From JAWXUE01 sp044432925 (GTDB taxonomy: Bacteria > Bacillota_I > Bacilli_A > Acholeplasmatales > Anaeroplasmataceae), in NCBI GenBank assembly GCA_044432925.1, contig JAWXUE010000003.1:9900-73899 (forward strand): DNA of 64,000 nt, written 5' to 3'. Numbering within the stretch: position 1 is the stretch's first letter; every line of letters begins with the position of its first letter. The notes beneath the pieces are model-generated. The model was not told the origin of the DNA. It did not search any database and saw only the letters and a program-made list of their open reading frames with translations. Shown here piece by piece: positions 16,760 to 25,948 of this stretch. The position numbers were made by a program, and so were the translations under genes.

Positions 16760-17479
16760 CTAATTACAACTAGTAATTTCTTTAACAGGCATGTCCCATT
16801 TTTTTTCAATAAACATTAAAACTTTTGATGTAGAATATGTCAAAAATAAATAAATTACTGCAGCAATCGTCATTGCCTCAACAAACATCCCTATACCAGC
16901 TGATAGTGAAGCATATTTAAAAATATCTAAAACAAATATACAACTAAGAACAGATGTATCTTTTATATTAACAATAAATTCGTTACCTAATGATGGGAAT
17001 GTATTTTTTACAGTTTGAGGTAAAACAATATAAATAAATGTTTGTAATTGATTAAATCCTAAACTTCTAGCTGCCTCTGTTTGTCCTTTATCTAAAGAAT
17101 TAATACCACCTCTAAATACCTCTGCTAAATATGCAGCCGTATTTAGTGATACAACCACAATACCAGCTATATTTGGAGTCCACCATGAGAAAATCGGCAA
17201 TGCACCCAATCCATAGTATATTATCATAGCTTGAACCATCATAGGCGTACCACGGAAAATAGTAACATATATTTTCGCAAAATAATATCCAATATATTTG
17301 AAAACTTTAGCAACTTTATTTCCATCATCTTTCAAATTAAATGTTCTTAGAATAGCTAAACCTAATCCAAGAAATAATCCTATTATTGTTCCTGATAATG
17401 CTAAAAGTAAAGTAACTCCAATTCCCTGAAGGAATAATGGAGTCCACTCACTTAATATTTTTATAATATTATCTATCAT
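16760..17479 (-). CDS. Lysine ABC transporter permease
   Basis: HisM-type permease of 239 aa with about five helices and the EAA loop TEAARSLGFNQLQTFIYIVLP (about 134-154). Its ATG overlaps the stop codon of the binding-protein gene by one base (TAATG), which indicates translational coupling. Substrate assignment rests on the lysine riboswitch in the shared leader. Confidence 0.92.
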   Translation of the reverse strand: MIDNIIKILSEWTPLFLQGIGVTLLLALSGTIIGLFLGLGLAILRTFNLKDDGNKVAKVFKYIGYYFAKIYVTIFRGTPMMVQAMIIYYGLGALPIFSWWTPNIAGIVVVSLNTAAYLAEVFRGGINSLDKGQTEAARSLGFNQLQTFIYIVLPQTVKNTFPSLGNEFIVNIKDTSVLSCIFVLDIFKYASLSAGIGMFVEAMTIAAVIYLFLTYSTSKVLMFIEKKWDMPVKEITSCN

Positions 17480-18342
17480 TATGCAGATCTAGCCACTGCA
17501 GCTGTCATTGCATCATTTCTTCTATCAGTAGATAGTTTCGCTAAAGCAGTGTTAATTCTTTCAGTTAAGTCAGAATCAATTGCCGTTGCTATAGATACTG
17601 TTCTATCCTCTAAAGATACATTAAAAGGATTATCTCCAGCGATATCTAAAATTACTAATGAATCATTTGAACTTAATAAAGCTTGAGCCACTGGTAATTC
17701 AATAATTGTAAAATCATAAGTACTCACTAAACCTAATGCTATTAAAGGTACTGTATCAGCAGGAGTTGCTCTAGTAATATTGAAATCACCATAAACATCG
17801 TTTGCTAAATTAGCAACTAAATCATCATATAAAGTTTCAGCTTGACCAATTCCTTTAGCTCCATTTAATTCTGAAAAACTTGTTGCATTAGCATATTTAT
17901 TATTTTCATGTGTAACAACTACAAATTCAGATGTATAATAAGCATCTGTAAAATCTACAAATTCTTTTCTTTCTTCTGTAGGAGACATCCCCGCTATAAT
18001 AACATCTATAGTCCCATTTTCTAATTCTAAAATTAAATTATCCCATGGAGTCATTTTAATCTCAATATTCATACCTAATTCAGTACCTAAGTATCTTGAA
18101 ATTTGTACATCATATCCATCAGCAAACATATTACTTCCTGAAATTGGTAATGTATATTCAGTACTATACGTTTGAGCCCAGTTAAATGGAGCGTAATCAC
18201 ATTCTAATCCTACAACTAAAGTATCGTTGCCTTCAACAGTTTCATATTCAAAAACCTCTCCTGTTTGATCATAATCAACTCCACATCCTATTAATGATGT
18301 TGCACTTCCTAAAACTAATAAACCTAATAAAAATCTTTTCAT
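17479..18342 (-). CDS. Lysine ABC transporter substrate-binding lipoprotein
   Basis: Extracytoplasmic receptor of the SBP_bac_3 family, 287 aa. The signal peptide ends in the lipobox LIGC. Family blocks are LVVGLECDYAPFNWAQ and DVIIAGMSPTEERKEFVDFTDAYY. I placed the start at 18342, behind AAGGAGAGAG; a longer frame would begin inside the riboswitch terminator. It is the first gene of the operon and is directly controlled by the lysine riboswitch, which makes this a lysine importer with fair confidence. Confidence 0.92.
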   Translation of the reverse strand: MKRFLLGLLVLGSATSLIGCGVDYDQTGEVFEYETVEGNDTLVVGLECDYAPFNWAQTYSTEYTLPISGSNMFADGYDVQISRYLGTELGMNIEIKMTPWDNLILELENGTIDVIIAGMSPTEERKEFVDFTDAYYTSEFVVVTHENNKYANATSFSELNGAKGIGQAETLYDDLVANLANDVYGDFNITRATPADTVPLIALGLVSTYDFTIIELPVAQALLSSNDSLVILDIAGDNPFNVSLEDRTVSIATAIDSDLTERINTALAKLSTDRRNDAMTAAVARSA

Positions 18343-18374
18343 TTTTCTCTCTCCTTGAATTTTATATTTAAAAA

Positions 18375-18590
18375 TAAAAACAGGCACAATTTATGCGCCT
18401 GTAAAAGTTATGTTTTATTTACGTTAAGCGCCTCTACCTTTTAAAGTAGGAGTGTTATAGATATTATCTTATAACCCCAAGAATATAATTTACCAATTAT
18501 CTTCTTTCGGCGATGATTGCCTTTCGAATGTTTCTTCGGATGTCTCCTCCACATTTTACTAATCTGCATCGCTACCTCTGTTTTTATTTT
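18375..18590 (-). promoter_or_regulatory. Lysine riboswitch (L-box) with intrinsic terminator
   Basis: The leader begins AGAGGTAGCG, then AGTA, GGAGGAGAC, GAAAGGC, the hallmark TCGCCGAAAG and the TTGGGGTTAT junction, and closes with GGTAGAGGCGCT (about 18582 down to 18424). This is the order and spacing of the lysine aptamer. It is followed by a terminator hairpin ACAGGCGCATAAATTGTGCCTGT and T run (18402-18372). The GGCGC of the closing strand can pair with GTGCC of the terminator, a credible antiterminator. High lysine should stop transcription of the transporter. Confidence 0.9.
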
Positions 18591-18596
18591 GATGTT

Positions 18597-18625
18597 ATTT
18601 TACAACGATATTATAATCATGTCAA
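18597..18625 (-). promoter_or_regulatory. Promoter of the lysine riboswitch operon
   Basis: TTGACA (18625-18620) and TAAAAT (18602-18597) are 17 bases apart on the minus strand, directly before the aptamer. Confidence 0.83.
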
Positions 18626-18657
18626 CAACTTTTTTAATTTTTTTTATTATTTAATAT

Positions 18658-20234
18658 TTATATTTCTAATTCTTTACTTTTATCTTTATAAAATAACATA
18701 CCTATAAATAATATTGCACCAGTAATAAATAAGAAAGAAATACATCCAAACCCATGTGAAATTATAGCTGCAACTATCATTAAAATAGCAGCCATTATTG
18801 CCAAAGAAGGCATAAAAAATCTATTAAATTTATTTAAATCATTTCTATTTTTAATTATAGTAACATAAATTGGTATATAAGCCATATATACAAATATAAT
18901 TACTAATTCAGAAATATCCATAGCCCATGATGCACCCTTCATTAAACCTTGATACATTGTTATTAACCAAACACTTAACCAAAATAAAGATAATATAGAA
19001 CCAATTGTAGCTGATGCAGTATTTATATTAAATTTATTTAAAGACTTAAATAGATCTGGTATAGGACCATTATCTGTATCAGCAATAGATTTCATATTTC
19101 TCATTGCTCCCATAGCAAGACCATTTAATGTACCTATACAAGAAATAACAACAAATACATATAGTATTGTACCACCTACACCNNNNNNNNNNNNNNNNNN
19201 NNNNNNNNNNNNNNNNNNNNNNNNNNNNNNNNNNNNNNNNNNNNNNNNNNNNNNNNNNNNNNNNNNNNNNNNNNNNNNNNNNTAGGACCATTATCTGTAT
19301 CAGCAATAGATTTCATATTTCTCATTGCTCCCATAGCAAGACCATTTAATGTACCTATACAAGAAATAACAACAAATACATATAGTATTGTACCACCTAC
19401 ACCACCAAAGATTTTTGAAAAAGCTAATTTAACTTGTTCATCACCATTGTCAATAAAATCACTATTTGCGTATGTCCCAGCTAGACCAATATAATATGCT
19501 ATATAAATACCTAACACAATTAATGTACCAATAACTAAAGCTTTAGGTAATGTTTTTTTAGGATCTTTTAATTCTTTAGAAATAGTAGTTGCTACTATCC
19601 AACCTTCATAAGCAAAGCAAGTCCCACAAACAGCACCCATAAAACCACTAGATCCACTATAAAATCCAACGTTAGTAAAATTATCAACTAATACTCCACC
19701 ATCATTAAACAAACCATAGATTACTCCAAATATCGCCATAATGACAAGAGGAATTAACTTTATAATTGTAGTTGATACTTGAAAGTATCCAGCAATCTTA
19801 GGTGCTACAAAGTTAAATGCACATATAATAGAAACATAAATAAATGATGCTACCACTACAAAAGTTATACTATCTACCCCAAATAATATAGCTGTAAAAT
19901 TAGCACAAACCCAACCTAATACACCAACTAATAAAGGATAATACAACACAGCGCAATACCAAGATAAACAATAAGCATGTTTTCTTCCAACTGTTTCTTC
20001 AGCCATATTTATTAAATCAGTATTTTTTTTACAATTAGATGCTACAAGGGAAAATGTATACGCACTAACAATCATAACTAACCCACCAACTACCCAAGCA
20101 AGAATACTTAATGTTAAATTACCTTCTAATTGTTTTAATACACCAGATGCTTTAAAAAATACCCCTGAACCTACTATTATTCCAACTACCATCGCTATAG
20201 CAGTAAATAAATTATACTTTCTTTTTAACTCCAT
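18658..20234 (-). CDS. APC-family amino acid permease, split by a false assembly gap
   Basis: Membrane amino acid/polyamine/organocation permease with about 12 helices. The N-terminal part has the family's GIIVGSGVFFKASG motif, and CFAYEGWIVATTISKELKDPKKTLPKAL forms the helix 6-8 region. Translation breaks at an N run (19183-19282). The 121 bases before and after the gap are identical; if they are collapsed (removing 221 bases) one frame of about 451 aa reads through without a shift, joining SIADTDNGP to IPDLFKSLNKF. ATG 20234 has GGGGTGAG. It follows the diacylglycerol-kinase-like gene by 34 bases. The transported amino acid is unknown. Confidence 0.88.
19062..19182. repeat. 121-bp direct repeat, left copy (contig end overlap)
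   Basis: Identical to 19283-19403 over 121 bases and ending exactly at the N run. It is a contig-end overlap left unmerged by scaffolding, not a biological repeat. Confidence 0.93.
19183..19282. other. Assembly gap of 100 N
   Basis: Exactly 100 undetermined bases, a conventional placeholder size. Both flanks show the same 121 bases, so the real gap is probably minus 121 bases, that is, the contigs overlap. Confidence 0.97.
19283..19403. repeat. 121-bp direct repeat, right copy (contig end overlap)
   Basis: Starts at the first base after the N run and repeats 19062-19182 without a mismatch that I can see. Confidence 0.93.
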
Positions 20235-20268
20235 ATAACTCACCCCATTTATATTTTTTTTACAATTC

Positions 20269-21060
20269 CTAAAATTTAACATTTATAGAATTTACTTTAC
20301 CGTATATTTCTCCATCTGAGTGCATCACTTGTGATTCATCACTAAACATAGTTATCTCTTTACCTTGTATAGTAAATATATTCTTTTTAAATATAGTATG
20401 AACTCCTAAAAAAATAGTAGGAAATATTCTTAATAATTTAAATAATCCTACTTTATGAATTACATATACTTCTAATAAATCATCTAATCTATCTGATTTA
20501 GGTGATAATTTCATCCCTCCACCTATACATCTTCCGTTCATAACAGATGCAAACCATACATTAGTAAATTTATATTCTTTACCATCAACAATTAATTCTA
20601 AATTAAATCTTTTAAATTTCTTCATTGTATTAATAGTTGTTTTATAATAATTAGCTTTTTCATTCTTATTAACATTGTCACAAATTTCACCATCAACACC
20701 AAAACCTGTACTTGTTAAATAATGACTACCATTAGACTTCGGACAATGATTAATATATTTAGTTATATTAAAGTAATCTTCAGGGAAATCTCTACTAAAG
20801 TCATTTCCTGATCCACCTTTATATAAATATATTTCATTTTTTAATTCTAATTCTCTTATCTCGTTAGTAATAGTATGTAGTGTACCATCACCACCTATAA
20901 TAACTAATTTATCTTCTTCATTTAAATTTAAGTCTTTTATTTTATTAGTAGTAACATCTTTTACTACATACTCATCTTTAACATGTTTTTTAATAAATTC
21001 ATTTAACTTGTGTATACTACCACCTTTTTGACTAAGTGGATTAAATAATATAATTGTCAT
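20269..21060 (-). CDS. Diacylglycerol/lipid kinase family protein (DgkB/YegS type)
   Basis: Lipid kinase with the diacylglycerol kinase catalytic fold, 263 aa. Visible motifs are NPLSQKG near the start, the nucleotide-binding LVIIGGDGTLHTI (about 54-66), GGSGNDFSRDF and the HSDGE near the C-terminus. Members phosphorylate diacylglycerol or related lipids to recycle phosphatidic acid; the substrate here is unproven. ATG 21060 is preceded by GGTGAG, with the GTG upstream overlapping that site. It sits between alr and the permease in a tight same-strand run. Confidence 0.85.
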   Translation of the reverse strand: MTIILFNPLSQKGGSIHKLNEFIKKHVKDEYVVKDVTTNKIKDLNLNEEDKLVIIGGDGTLHTITNEIRELELKNEIYLYKGGSGNDFSRDFPEDYFNITKYINHCPKSNGSHYLTSTGFGVDGEICDNVNKNEKANYYKTTINTMKKFKRFNLELIVDGKEYKFTNVWFASVMNGRCIGGGMKLSPKSDRLDDLLEVYVIHKVGLFKLLRIFPTIFLGVHTIFKKNIFTIQGKEITMFSDESQVMHSDGEIYGKVNSINVKF

Positions 21061-21093
21061 AACTCTCACCTTATGTCATTATATCATATTTTG

Positions 21094-22026
21094 TTAAATA
21101 TAGTTATTTTTTGATAATCCATAAGATATAAACACTTCATGTTTACTCACTTTAAAAAAATTTAAATAGTTTTCTATTTTATTATTGTTCGAAATTATAT
21201 CAACTTCTTTTATATCTTCAATATCTAATAATACAAAAGAATGATTCATACATGATTTCCCTATTAATTCATAATAACTACCTCTTGAATAAACTTTAAA
21301 TCCATTGCAATTTCTAATTAATCCATCAGCATACCCTATATCTAATACTCCTACTAAAATATTATTTTTAGCTTTATATGAATAATCATATCCAATAAAC
21401 TCACCCTTTTTAACATAATTATAATGAATTATTTTTGCTTTTATTATTAATGCATCATTATAAATAGCCTCACCTATTCTTCTACAGTTTCCAAAATTCA
21501 TATTTTTATGTTGAGAAGAAAAATAATGTATATCTAAATTATCTTTATAATCTAATATACTATTAAATACATTAAGCTGATTTTGTATACATTCTAAATC
21601 ATTAGTAGCATTATGTGAATAAATACCAGTAAGATTATTAGTATAAAATTCATTTATTATTTGTTTCATACCAAAGCGATTCATACCAGTATTTAATGCA
21701 ATTTGATACTTAACATTTTTTTCTTTTATAAAATTAAAATCATCTATATTATTTATTGAAACTTCTATTTTATATTTCTTATAATAACTAATCATCTCTT
21801 TATTAAATGGCGTTATTAAAAGAATTTTTGAGTTTATTATAGTTTTTCTAATTGTTATAGCATCATCTAAATTTATAACACAAAATTTATATAAATTAGT
21901 TTTTTTAATTACTTTTAAAACTTGTTTTAAACCAAATCCATAAGCATCACTTTTGAGTACTAAGTAATGTGTATTATTAATTCTATCTAAATTATATTTT
22001 ATTTTTTCTAACAATACATATTTCAA
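21094..22026 (-). CDS. alr: Alanine racemase, short form
   Basis: PLP enzyme that makes D-alanine for peptidoglycan. The PLP lysine motif appears as LKSDAYGFG (usually VKANAYGHG), the second catalytic tyrosine in GYADGLIRN, and the CMNH block follows (usually CMDQ). At about 310 aa it is some 60 residues shorter than typical enzymes. The most likely start is TTG 22026, behind GGTGA at 22036-22032; an in-frame ATG lies four codons upstream without a clear site. Activity is likely but the divergent motifs leave some doubt. It follows tyrS and its terminator. Confidence 0.8.
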   Translation of the reverse strand: MKYVLLEKIKYNLDRINNTHYLVLKSDAYGFGLKQVLKVIKKTNLYKFCVINLDDAITIRKTIINSKILLITPFNKEMISYYKKYKIEVSINNIDDFNFIKEKNVKYQIALNTGMNRFGMKQIINEFYTNNLTGIYSHNATNDLECIQNQLNVFNSILDYKDNLDIHYFSSQHKNMNFGNCRRIGEAIYNDALIIKAKIIHYNYVKKGEFIGYDYSYKAKNNILVGVLDIGYADGLIRNCNGFKVYSRGSYYELIGKSCMNHSFVLLDIEDIKEVDIISNNNKIENYLNFFKVSKHEVFISYGLSKNNYI

Positions 22027-22064
22027 AATAATCACCATTAATATTATATGCACTAGGATATAAA

Positions 22065-22097
22065 AAAACACCTAGTATTATACTAAGTGTTTTTTAT
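22065..22097 (-). terminator. Terminator after tyrS
   Basis: On the minus strand AAAACACTTAGTAT pairs with ATACTAGGTGTTTT and is followed by a T run. It lies between tyrS and alr, so alr may be expressed by readthrough or its own promoter. Confidence 0.8.
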
Positions 22098-22099
22098 AT

Positions 22100-23341
22100 T
22101 TAGAATTCTAACATTGCATATTTCTTTTTACCACGTCTAATAATAATATACTTTTTCTCTATAGCTATTTTATTAGTTAATTCTAACTCTAAATTAGTTT
22201 CTTTATTACCATTTAAACTAACTGCTCCACTCTCTATGAATTGTCTAGCCTCTCTATTAGAAGATGCTAATTTTAATTCAACTAATGCAGCAATCAAATT
22301 AATTGTTTTATCAACTTTTAATTTATCTAAATCTTTAAAACATGCTTCTATTTGCACAGCAGATAATTTAGTTAATTCGTTACTAAATAATGCATTACTA
22401 ATATTTAGCGCTTCTTCATAAGCAGCTTCACCATGAATAAATGTAGTTAATTCTTTTGCTAATACTTTTTGTGCTAATCTTTCTTGTGGTGCTTTAGTAA
22501 ATTCTACTTCTATTTTATCTATTTCATCTTTAGTTAAGAAAGTAAATTGTTTTAATCTTTTAATTACTTCACTATCAGAAGTATTAATCCAGAACTGATA
22601 AAATTCATATGGTGAAGTTTTCTTTGGATCTAACCAAACAGTACCACTTTCTGTTTTACCAAATTTAGTACCATCAGATTTTACAATTAAAGGTATAGTA
22701 TATCCGTAAGCCTTAGCTTCATGACCTACTCTTTTTCTGATTAACTCTATCCCAGCAGTAATATTTCCCCATTGATCTTGTCCACCAATTTGTACACTAC
22801 ATTTATTATTAACAAACAAGTGATGCCAATCTAATGATTGTAAAATTTGATAAGAAAATTCTGTATAAGAAATACCTGAATCTAATCTACTTTTTACAGT
22901 ATCTTTATTTATCATATAATTAACATTAAAACATTTACCATAATCTCTTAAGAATGTAATTACATCAATCTTACTAATCCAGTCATAATTATTAACAATA
23001 TTAGTAAATTTAAATATATTTTTTACTTGATTAGAAATACCTTTAGCATTTTCTAGTGTTTCTTCTAAAGTAATCATTTTTCTTTCACCTTGTTGCTTAG
23101 GGTCACCAATTAAACCTGTTGCTCCACCTACTAATAAAATAGGTGTATGTCCTTTATCTAAAAATCTTTTTGCAACTAAATAAGTAACTAAATGCCCAAC
23201 ATGTAAACTATCTCCTGTTGGGTCGGCACCTAAATAAAAAGTAGCTTTATTGTTTTCTAAATAATCTTCAATACCAGTATCTGTTGTATCAAAAAATAAT
23301 TCTCTATATTTTAATTCTTCTATTAATGTCATTTTTTTCAT
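22100..23341 (-). CDS. tyrS: Tyrosyl-tRNA synthetase
   Basis: Class I synthetase of 413 aa, normal for the bacterial TyrRS. The HIGH motif is HVGH in GDSLHVGHLV near 46, and the KMSKS equivalent KFGKTESG near 224. The tyrosine-site block YQILQSLDWHHL is present, and the C-terminal S4 RNA-binding domain shows SNREARQFIESGAVSLNG. ATG 23341 follows AGGAGAAGAAT. A tyrosine T-box precedes the gene, and ccpA lies directly upstream on the same strand. Confidence 0.97.
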   Translation of the reverse strand: MKKMTLIEELKYRELFFDTTDTGIEDYLENNKATFYLGADPTGDSLHVGHLVTYLVAKRFLDKGHTPILLVGGATGLIGDPKQQGERKMITLEETLENAKGISNQVKNIFKFTNIVNNYDWISKIDVITFLRDYGKCFNVNYMINKDTVKSRLDSGISYTEFSYQILQSLDWHHLFVNNKCSVQIGGQDQWGNITAGIELIRKRVGHEAKAYGYTIPLIVKSDGTKFGKTESGTVWLDPKKTSPYEFYQFWINTSDSEVIKRLKQFTFLTKDEIDKIEVEFTKAPQERLAQKVLAKELTTFIHGEAAYEEALNISNALFSNELTKLSAVQIEACFKDLDKLKVDKTINLIAALVELKLASSNREARQFIESGAVSLNGNKETNLELELTNKIAIEKKYIIIRRGKKKYAMLEF

Positions 23342-23364
23342 ATTCTTCTCCTCATTTTAACGAA

Positions 23365-23570
23365 AAAAGTCCCTAGAAAATCTAAGGACGAGTTAACGCG
23401 GTACCACCTTAGTTCTAGAGACCTAGCACTTTATTCTCTTAACGCGAGTAATCGTTTGTACTTTTAATACAAATATCTCATTAGATGTATTTCATTTTAA
23501 TTTAATCTTAATTTCCACCAACCATTAAGTCTCTATATAATAAATTTAAAATTACTTCTTCTAAATCATC
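23365..23570 (-). promoter_or_regulatory. Tyrosine T-box leader of tyrS
   Basis: Stem I begins at about 23569, next to the ccpA stop codon. The S-turn AGTA, the specifier UAC (23489-23487, within GAAATACATC) and the T-box core AAGGTGGTACCGCG (23410-23397) are all present. A terminator GTCCTTAGATTTTCTAGGGAC with T run ends at about 23364. The UAC codon matches the downstream tyrosyl-tRNA synthetase, which also validates reading the arginine codon in the 4.5-kb T-box. Confidence 0.93.
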
Positions 23571-23573
23571 GAT

Positions 23574-24563
23574 TTATTTCATTGAATCTCTATAAATAAT
23601 TTTGTGTGGCATAACAACACTTTTTTCTTCAACTTCTTCATCTTTCATGAATTTAGTTAATAAACGCATCGCTACAGCACCTATTGCATAAACAGGATTA
23701 TCTACACATGTTAAAGTTGGTCTAGATAATTTTGCATAACTTGTATTTTGGAACCCAGCAACCATTATATCATTAGGAATACTCATATTCATTTCTCTTG
23801 CAACATTGATAAACGAAACAGCTATACTATCTCTTACTGCTATTGCAGCATCAATTTTATTTTCAGCAAAGAATGTTTGGAAGTGAGGTTGATTAATATC
23901 AATATCACCACTTGTTCTAAATATTTTAGGTTCTAATTTAGCTTCATTCATTGCTTTAGTATAACCTAATTCTTTTTTAATATTAGTTGTATATCTTCTA
24001 ACAGTAGCTAATAAATAAATATCTTTTTTACCTTTTTCAATTAGTTCTTTAGTAATTTCATATGAAGCTTTTTCATAATCGATTGCTACAGAAGCGTATT
24101 CAAAATCGTAAACAACATTACTTAATACAAAAGGAATACTAGAATCAGTTAAACAATCACTTACTTCTTTGATTTCCTCTTCAGATAATTCATCATTTAA
24201 GATTAGTACTCCATCAACTTGTTCAGCAGCAACAGTTCTTGCAACTTCAAAAGCAGAGTTATCTACCATTGAGAATATTTTAATTGAATATTTATATTCT
24301 TTAGCAATATCCATTATACCACCTAAAGTTTGAGAAACAGAAGCTCTTGTAATGTCAGAAACCATCACCCCAACAGTTGTTGTTTTTCTACTTGCTAATC
24401 CTCTTGCAATAGCATTTGGTTTATATCCTAATTCTTTTATAACCGCAAGTACATTTTCTCTTGTTTTAGCACTAACTTTTTCAGGGTTATTTAATACTCT
24501 TGAAACTGTTGCTAATGAAACTCTTGCAGCACCTGATACATCATATATTGTAGCTTTTGCCAT
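23574..24563 (-). CDS. ccpA: Catabolite control protein A (LacI family)
   Basis: Global carbon regulator, 329 aa. The N-terminal LacI helix-turn-helix (TIYDVSGAARVSLATVSRVLN, 4-24) is followed by the hinge segment YKPNAIARGLASRKTTTVGV, very close to CcpA of Bacilli, then a periplasmic-binding-like domain. CcpA with HPr-Ser-P binds cre sites; such sites are seen at the oppA, malE and pullulanase promoters in this window. ATG 24563 follows AGGTGATTATA. The gene lies between murC and tyrS, a neighbourhood resembling Bacillus. A related LacI paralogue is at 25949. Confidence 0.87.
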   Translation of the reverse strand: MAKATIYDVSGAARVSLATVSRVLNNPEKVSAKTRENVLAVIKELGYKPNAIARGLASRKTTTVGVMVSDITRASVSQTLGGIMDIAKEYKYSIKIFSMVDNSAFEVARTVAAEQVDGVLILNDELSEEEIKEVSDCLTDSSIPFVLSNVVYDFEYASVAIDYEKASYEITKELIEKGKKDIYLLATVRRYTTNIKKELGYTKAMNEAKLEPKIFRTSGDIDINQPHFQTFFAENKIDAAIAVRDSIAVSFINVAREMNMSIPNDIMVAGFQNTSYAKLSRPTLTCVDNPVYAIGAVAMRLLTKFMKDEEVEEKSVVMPHKIIYRDSMK

Positions 24564-24602
24564 TATAATCACCTACCTACGTAAATTATACCATTAAAAC
24601 GA

Positions 24603-25835
24603 TTATTTTTCAATGAAATTTACTTGATTTATTAATTTATTTATATCTCCTGCTCCCATGAAAACATAAACATTTTCATTATTAATTGAATTTAATATAT
24701 CATTATTAAACTTAATAAAGTTAGTTTTTTCTAATAATAAATTACCTTCTCCTTGTTCTCTAATTGAAGAAAACACATCTAATATATATACTTCATCAGC
24801 TATACTTAAAGATTTAATAAAGTCAGTTAATAAAACTTTAGTTCTTGAATAAGTATGCGGTTGAAATAAAACAATAATTTTTTTATCTTTATAATAATTT
24901 TTTAAATATGAAAGTGTTGAAGATATTTCTGTTGGGTGGTGAGCATAATCATCATATATAATTGTATTATTTATTATATATTTTTCTAATCTTCTTTTAG
25001 GTAGTTTCAAATTATTAATATTATTTTTAATATAATCATCATCACTATCTATTAATTTACATATAATAAAACTTGCTACAAAATTATAAATATTATGCAA
25101 TCCAAGTTCAATATCAAAACTATAATTATTTCCATAAAATGCTATTGTTACAACATTTTTTTCATAATGAAATTTAATGTCATTATAATCATTCATACCA
25201 AATGTTATCAAGTTATAATGTTTTATTTTTTTACAATTTTCATCGTCCCCATTAACAATGACTATTTGTGAGTTAACAGCAGCTTTTTGAAAACTTGTTA
25301 TAACATCTTCAATATTTTTAAAATAATCTGGATGATCCAACTCTATATTATTAATTAATAATATCTTATTTGTGTATTCTAGAAAATTATTTTTATATTC
25401 ACATGCTTCTAAAACTAAATATTGAGCTTCTCTATTTGCTCTACCATAACCATCTCCACATAAAATATTAATATTCTTATTAGTTAATTGAGAAATAAAT
25501 GATGTTGTTGTAGTTTTACCATGAGTACCTGAAATGGATATTTTTGGCATTCTAAAAAATTTTTCGATAAAATATGGATAATCATAATATTCACAAGTAT
25601 TTTTTATAGTTTTTACATATTCACTATTTTTAAAAGCATTTCCAACAACATAAGTGTAATCATTATTTATTGTTATATTATTTATCTCTTCAATAATAAC
25701 TTCTTCTTTTATTAAGCTAGTAGTAAAAAAATTATTGTTAAAATCGCATCCAATAACTTTGTGTCCTAATTCGACAAGAATACTTGATAATGAACACATT
25801 CCTACACCTTTTATACCTACTAAATAAAAAATCAT
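24603..25835 (-). CDS. murC: UDP-N-acetylmuramate-L-alanine ligase
   Basis: Mur ligase that adds L-alanine to UDP-MurNAc in peptidoglycan synthesis. The N-terminal GIKGVGMCSLS (8-18) binds the UDP part, the ATP site is SGTHGKTTTT (about 97-106), and NIELDHPDYF and YDDYAHHPTEI are further Mur blocks. At 410 aa it is slightly short. The AHHPTE block and N-terminal domain favour MurC over MurD or MurE. AGGTGATTAG precedes ATG. Its presence argues that this organism makes a cell wall. It diverges from the LacI gene at 25949. Confidence 0.92.
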   Translation of the reverse strand: MIFYLVGIKGVGMCSLSSILVELGHKVIGCDFNNNFFTTSLIKEEVIIEEINNITINNDYTYVVGNAFKNSEYVKTIKNTCEYYDYPYFIEKFFRMPKISISGTHGKTTTTSFISQLTNKNINILCGDGYGRANREAQYLVLEACEYKNNFLEYTNKILLINNIELDHPDYFKNIEDVITSFQKAAVNSQIVIVNGDDENCKKIKHYNLITFGMNDYNDIKFHYEKNVVTIAFYGNNYSFDIELGLHNIYNFVASFIICKLIDSDDDYIKNNINNLKLPKRRLEKYIINNTIIYDDYAHHPTEISSTLSYLKNYYKDKKIIVLFQPHTYSRTKVLLTDFIKSLSIADEVYILDVFSSIREQGEGNLLLEKTNFIKFNNDILNSINNENVYVFMGAGDINKLINQVNFIEK

Positions 25836-25901
25836 CTAATCACCTAATAAATAATATGAAAAAAAATACAAATTATTCTTTTATTTATTGAAAAAGTAAT
25901 G

Positions 25902-25931
25902 TATAATATAATCATATGTAAAGCGTTTTCA
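25902..25931 (+). promoter_or_regulatory. -10 box and LacI-type operator of the alpha-glucan regulator gene
   Basis: TATAAT at 25902-25907 is followed ten bases on by TGTAAAGCGTTTTCA (25917-25931), a cre/LacI half-site pair with one extra central base. The operator covers the expected start of transcription, which suggests autorepression or CcpA repression. Confidence 0.6.
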
Positions 25932-25948
25932 TAAGAGGGGGAAACAAT

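Noticed and set aside
19062..19403. 121-bp direct repeat as a biological duplication or mobile element trace
   Set aside because: Both copies end exactly at a 100-N run, and merging them repairs the permease frame. It is a contig-end overlap.
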